From: Nitrososphaerota archaeon | GTDB lineage: Archaea > Thermoproteota > Nitrososphaeria > Nitrososphaerales > Gagatemarchaeaceae | NCBI GenBank assembly: GCA_005877365.1 | Contig: VBPP01000228.1 | Location: 1-7,842, forward strand | Length of the DNA stretch: 7,842 nucleotides | Direction of reading: 5' to 3' | Shown here: piece after piece, positions 6,250 through 7,842 of the stretch | How positions within the stretch are numbered: the first letter of the stretch is position 1 | Layout: each line of letters begins with the position of its first letter | The notes under the pieces: generated by a model | What the model saw: only the letters and a program-made list of their open reading frames with translations | Told to the model about the DNA's origin: nothing | Database searches by the model: none | Program-made: the position numbers and the translations under genes

Positions 6250-6722
6250 AGGTAAAGGGCAAAAAGACAATCAAGATCAAGTCTCTTGAGGCGGAGCAGG
6301 TACTCGAGGCTCCCCCACCTCAGCCCGTAGAGCGGACGGAGGAGGAGCTAGTCGACCTCACTTCGAGGGTCTACAAACTCGTTGTCGAGCGGGGGAAGGA
6401 TGGTGTTCTTCAGAGCGAGATCTGGAAAGAACTCGGGCTGACTAGCAGGGACGGCTCGAGGCTGGCGATAAGGCTCGAAAGGAGAGGGCTGATCGGACGA
6501 GTTAAGGTGCTCGAGGAGGGAAGGTGGACGTACAAGCTGACCCCTCTGCGATTCCCCACCGATATGGCCTCGATCGAGAAAGCTCCCTGCATCGTCTGCC
6601 AGTTCGAATCGAAGTGCGCGATCGACGGAGAGATAGGCCCCTACAACTGCCCATGGATTGGGCCCTGGGCGATGAAAGAGTTCAGAGAATTGACGCAGCC
6701 CGTCGCGCCCGTCACAACATAG
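6246..6722 (+). CDS. TFE-beta / RPC34-like transcription initiation factor with Cys4 (probable 4Fe-4S) motif
   Basis: Archaeal TFE-beta, homologous to the Pol III subunit RPC34/RPC39, pairs with TFE-alpha to assist promoter opening. The 158-residue product has a Lys-rich start and an acidic/Pro linker. A winged helix covers about residues 36-98 (LVDLTSRVYKLVVERGKDGV, QSEIWKELGLTSRDGSRLAI, RRGLIGRV). Cys115, Cys118, Cys124 and Cys135 follow in CIVCQFESKC and GEIGPYNCPW. The spacing C-x2-C-x5-C-x10-C plus the G-x-I-x-P-x-x-C run resembles the iron-sulfur site at the RPC34 C-terminus. The frame is open from 6213 but holds no ATG, GTG or TTG until GTG 6507, which would cut away most of the winged helix. 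CTG 6246, in a CTGA overlap with the tfb stop and with gtggg at 6236-6240, is therefore the best start. Adjacency to tfb fits the role. Confidence 0.8.
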   Translation: MKVKGKKTIKIKSLEAEQVLEAPPPQPVERTEEELVDLTSRVYKLVVERGKDGVLQSEIWKELGLTSRDGSRLAIRLERRGLIGRVKVLEEGRWTYKLTPLRFPTDMASIEKAPCIVCQFESKCAIDGEIGPYNCPWIGPWAMKEFRELTQPVAPVTT

Positions 6723-6732
6723 ACCGCGCGGG

Positions 6733-7161
6733 TTGGACCGAGTGCTGAAGAGGGGTTCTCCGGAGGAAGAGCTCATCCGGCGAGCCCGGGAGGCGAGGTC
6801 GAACGCCTACTCCCCATACTCGGGGGTGAAGATAGGCGCCGCCGTCCTTGCCAGGGATGGGAGCATCTACGCGGGCTGCAACATCGAGAACAGTTCCTAC
6901 GGGCTCTCGAACTGCGCCGAGAGGACCGCAATCTTCAAGGCCGTCTCGGAAGGGCGCCGGGAGCTTGTTTCGATGTCGATCGTGGGAGACTCCGAGGAAT
7001 TTACGAGGCCTTGCGGCGCGTGCAGACAAGTCATGGTCCAGTTCAACCCGAGGCTTAGAATAATCAGGGTTGGCCTCGTCGACGGATACAGGTCAGAGAC
7101 GACGGCCGAGAAGCTCCTCCCCGAGGCTTTTAACCCCTCGAGCCTGACAAGAAAGAGTTGA
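6733..7161 (+). CDS. cdd: Cytidine deaminase
   Basis: Cytidine deaminase hydrolyses cytidine or deoxycytidine to the uridine form in pyrimidine salvage, in the cytosol. The 142-residue length suits the small homotetrameric class. Conserved parts are AYSPYSGVKIGAAVL (residues 25-39), the substrate-binding NIEN (residues 50-53), NCAERTA with zinc ligand Cys61 and catalytic Glu63, and PCGACRQV with zinc ligands Cys94 and Cys97. All catalytic residues are present. TTG 6733 is 10 bases after the preceding stop; GTG 6742 is an in-frame alternative that would remove three residues before the fold. Neither has a strong ribosome binding site. Its stop overlaps the start of the methyltransferase gene (TTGA), so the two are probably co-expressed. 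Confidence 0.93.
   Translation: MDRVLKRGSPEEELIRRAREARSNAYSPYSGVKIGAAVLARDGSIYAGCNIENSSYGLSNCAERTAIFKAVSEGRRELVSMSIVGDSEEFTRPCGACRQVMVQFNPRLRIIRVGLVDGYRSETTAEKLLPEAFNPSSLTRKS
7127..7134 (+). promoter_or_regulatory. Possible internal TATA box for the RlmE-like gene
   Basis: cttttaac lies inside the end of cdd, with its centre about 28 bases before TTG 7158. That spacing would give a leaderless transcript. It is also ordinary cdd coding sequence and the match is moderate, so it is only a candidate. Confidence 0.2.
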
Positions 7162-7814
7162 AGCTTCAAGAAGCTCGTCGGGACCTCTACCGCAGGCTCG
7201 CCAAGGAGGAGGGGTTCAAGAGCAGGGCAGCCTACAAGCTGATCGAGGCCAACGAGAGATACAGGATCATCAGCCGCGGCAGCAGAGTGGTCGACTTCGG
7301 GGCTGCGCCGGGGGGCTGGCTGCAGGTCTGTTCGAGAATCGTCGGTGATTCGGGTTTCGTCGTCGGGGTGGATTTGAGGGAGATATCGTTGAAGGGCAAG
7401 AACCTGAAGACCCTGAGGCTCGATGTCTACGACGAGTCGGTGGGAGGCCTAGTATCGAAGGTCCTCGGCGGGCAGGCTGCTGACGTCATCCTCTCGGACC
7501 TGTCGCCCTCAGTCTCGGGGATATGGGAACTGGACCACTTCAAGCAGGTCGAGATGACTCAGAGGGTTCTCTCGCTCGGTGAGACGCTCTTGAAGAAGAG
7601 AGGGAATGGCTTCTTCAAGATCTTCGAAGGCGAGAGGTCCGGGGAGGTGAAAAGAGGGCTCATCGGGAGGTTCGAGGAAGTAAGAACGATGAAGCCGCGA
7701 GCGAGCCGGAGGGAGAGTTCGGAATTGTACTACGTCGGTCTCGCGTGGAGGGGTGCTTTCTCCAGACCCGCGTCTCTCGACACAGCAGAGACGGCCTCCG
7801 CGACCGCCCCGTAG
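7158..7814 (+). CDS. rlmE: RlmE/FtsJ-family rRNA 2'-O-methyltransferase
   Basis: RlmE-family enzymes use S-adenosylmethionine to methylate a ribose 2'-OH, in E. coli U2552 of the 23S rRNA A-loop. The K-D-K-E catalytic tetrad is visible: Lys27 (SRAAYKLIE), Asp114 (ILSDLSP), Lys154 (GFFKIFEG) and Glu189 (SSELYYVG). The SAM-binding glycine motif is VVDFGAAPGGWLQV (residues 44-57), with Asp72 closing strand 2 (VVGVDLRE). TTG 7158 in a TTGA overlap with the cdd stop gives the expected opening MKLQEARRDLYRRLAKEEGF. The catalytic fold ends near residue 196. The last ~22 residues (AFSRPASLDTAETASATAP) are Ala/Ser/Thr/Pro-rich, not part of the family core, and may reflect run-through into a converging gene. 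The exact target RNA in this organism is not shown by the sequence. Confidence 0.92.
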   Translation: MKLQEARRDLYRRLAKEEGFKSRAAYKLIEANERYRIISRGSRVVDFGAAPGGWLQVCSRIVGDSGFVVGVDLREISLKGKNLKTLRLDVYDESVGGLVSKVLGGQAADVILSDLSPSVSGIWELDHFKQVEMTQRVLSLGETLLKKRGNGFFKIFEGERSGEVKRGLIGRFEEVRTMKPRASRRESSELYYVGLAWRGAFSRPASLDTAETASATAP

Positions 7815-7842
7815 GTTGCCTCCGTCTTGAAGCCGGTCTTCT
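7730..7842 (-). CDS. Possible 3' end of a convergent gene, function unknown
   Basis: Reading the minus strand from the window edge gives 37 open codons ending in a TAG at 7732-7730. The product ends with KTGFKTEATYGAVAEAV followed by SAVSRDAGLEKAPLHARPT. The first 17 residues look like ordinary folded protein and the codons favour G/C at third positions, as in neighbouring genes. It would overlap the non-conserved tail of the RlmE gene tail-to-tail by 85 bases. All three minus-strand frames are open here, so openness alone is not evidence. I do not recognise the family. Confidence 0.2.
   Translation of the reverse strand, partial: KTGFKTEATYGAVAEAVSAVSRDAGLEKAPLHARPT

Noticed and set aside
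6507..6722. Short TFE-beta form starting at GTG 6507
   Set aside because: It would discard most of the winged helix, although the frame upstream to 6246 clearly encodes it.
1..7842. tRNA, rRNA, CRISPR array, insertion sequence or attachment site
   Set aside because: Intergenic space totals well under 100 bases, with no spaced repeats, transposase motifs or cloverleaf-like segments.

Overview
The window is one densely packed stretch of an archaeal chromosome with every convincing gene on the + strand. It is GC-rich, and Arg is written mostly as AGG/AGA or CGN with a strong G/C preference at third positions. The gene content is archaeal: ribosomal protein S8e, SRP19, the H/ACA RNP protein Gar1, transcription factor B (TFB) and a TFE-beta/RPC34-type factor. 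A canonical SMC-ScpA-ScpB set together with a cysteine-bearing TFE-beta, plus the style of the S8e, SRP19, Gar1 and RlmE N-termini, points to the TACK side of the Archaea, most likely a Thaumarchaeota/Nitrososphaeria- or Bathyarchaeota-related lineage. That placement is inference from recalled family features; no search was run.

Layout. Positions 1-3106 hold most of an SMC ATPase. Its first ~115 residues lie upstream of the window, and the reading frame is broken by a one-base shift near 1925. scpA (3099-3767) and scpB (3764-4309) follow with overlapping ends, so a complete SMC/kleisin/kite condensin locus is present. After 12 bases come rps8e (4322-4738) and srp19 (4735-5043). A 28-base gap carrying a good BRE/TATA promoter leads into gar1 (5072-5296) and tfb (5308-6249). 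A TFE-beta-like gene (6246-6722) overlaps the tfb stop. A cytidine deaminase (6733-7161) and an RlmE/FtsJ-type rRNA 2'-O-methyltransferase (7158-7814) finish the run. No gap exceeds 28 bases, and I see no tRNA, rRNA, CRISPR array or mobile element.

Functionally the run joins chromosome organisation (SMC-ScpAB), protein synthesis and targeting (S8e, SRP19), RNA modification (Gar1, RlmE), promoter opening (TFB, TFE-beta) and pyrimidine salvage (Cdd). Most of this is conserved housekeeping. I found no defence system or obviously new enzyme system.

What stands out is translation initiation. None of the nine genes whose start lies in the window has a supportable ATG start: six use TTG, two GTG, and the TFE-beta gene appears to use CTG. 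Four junctions have the form TTGA or CTGA, where the start of one gene overlaps the stop of the previous one. The other notable points are the SMC frameshift beside a perfect 12-base tandem duplication, and the uncertain S8e start.
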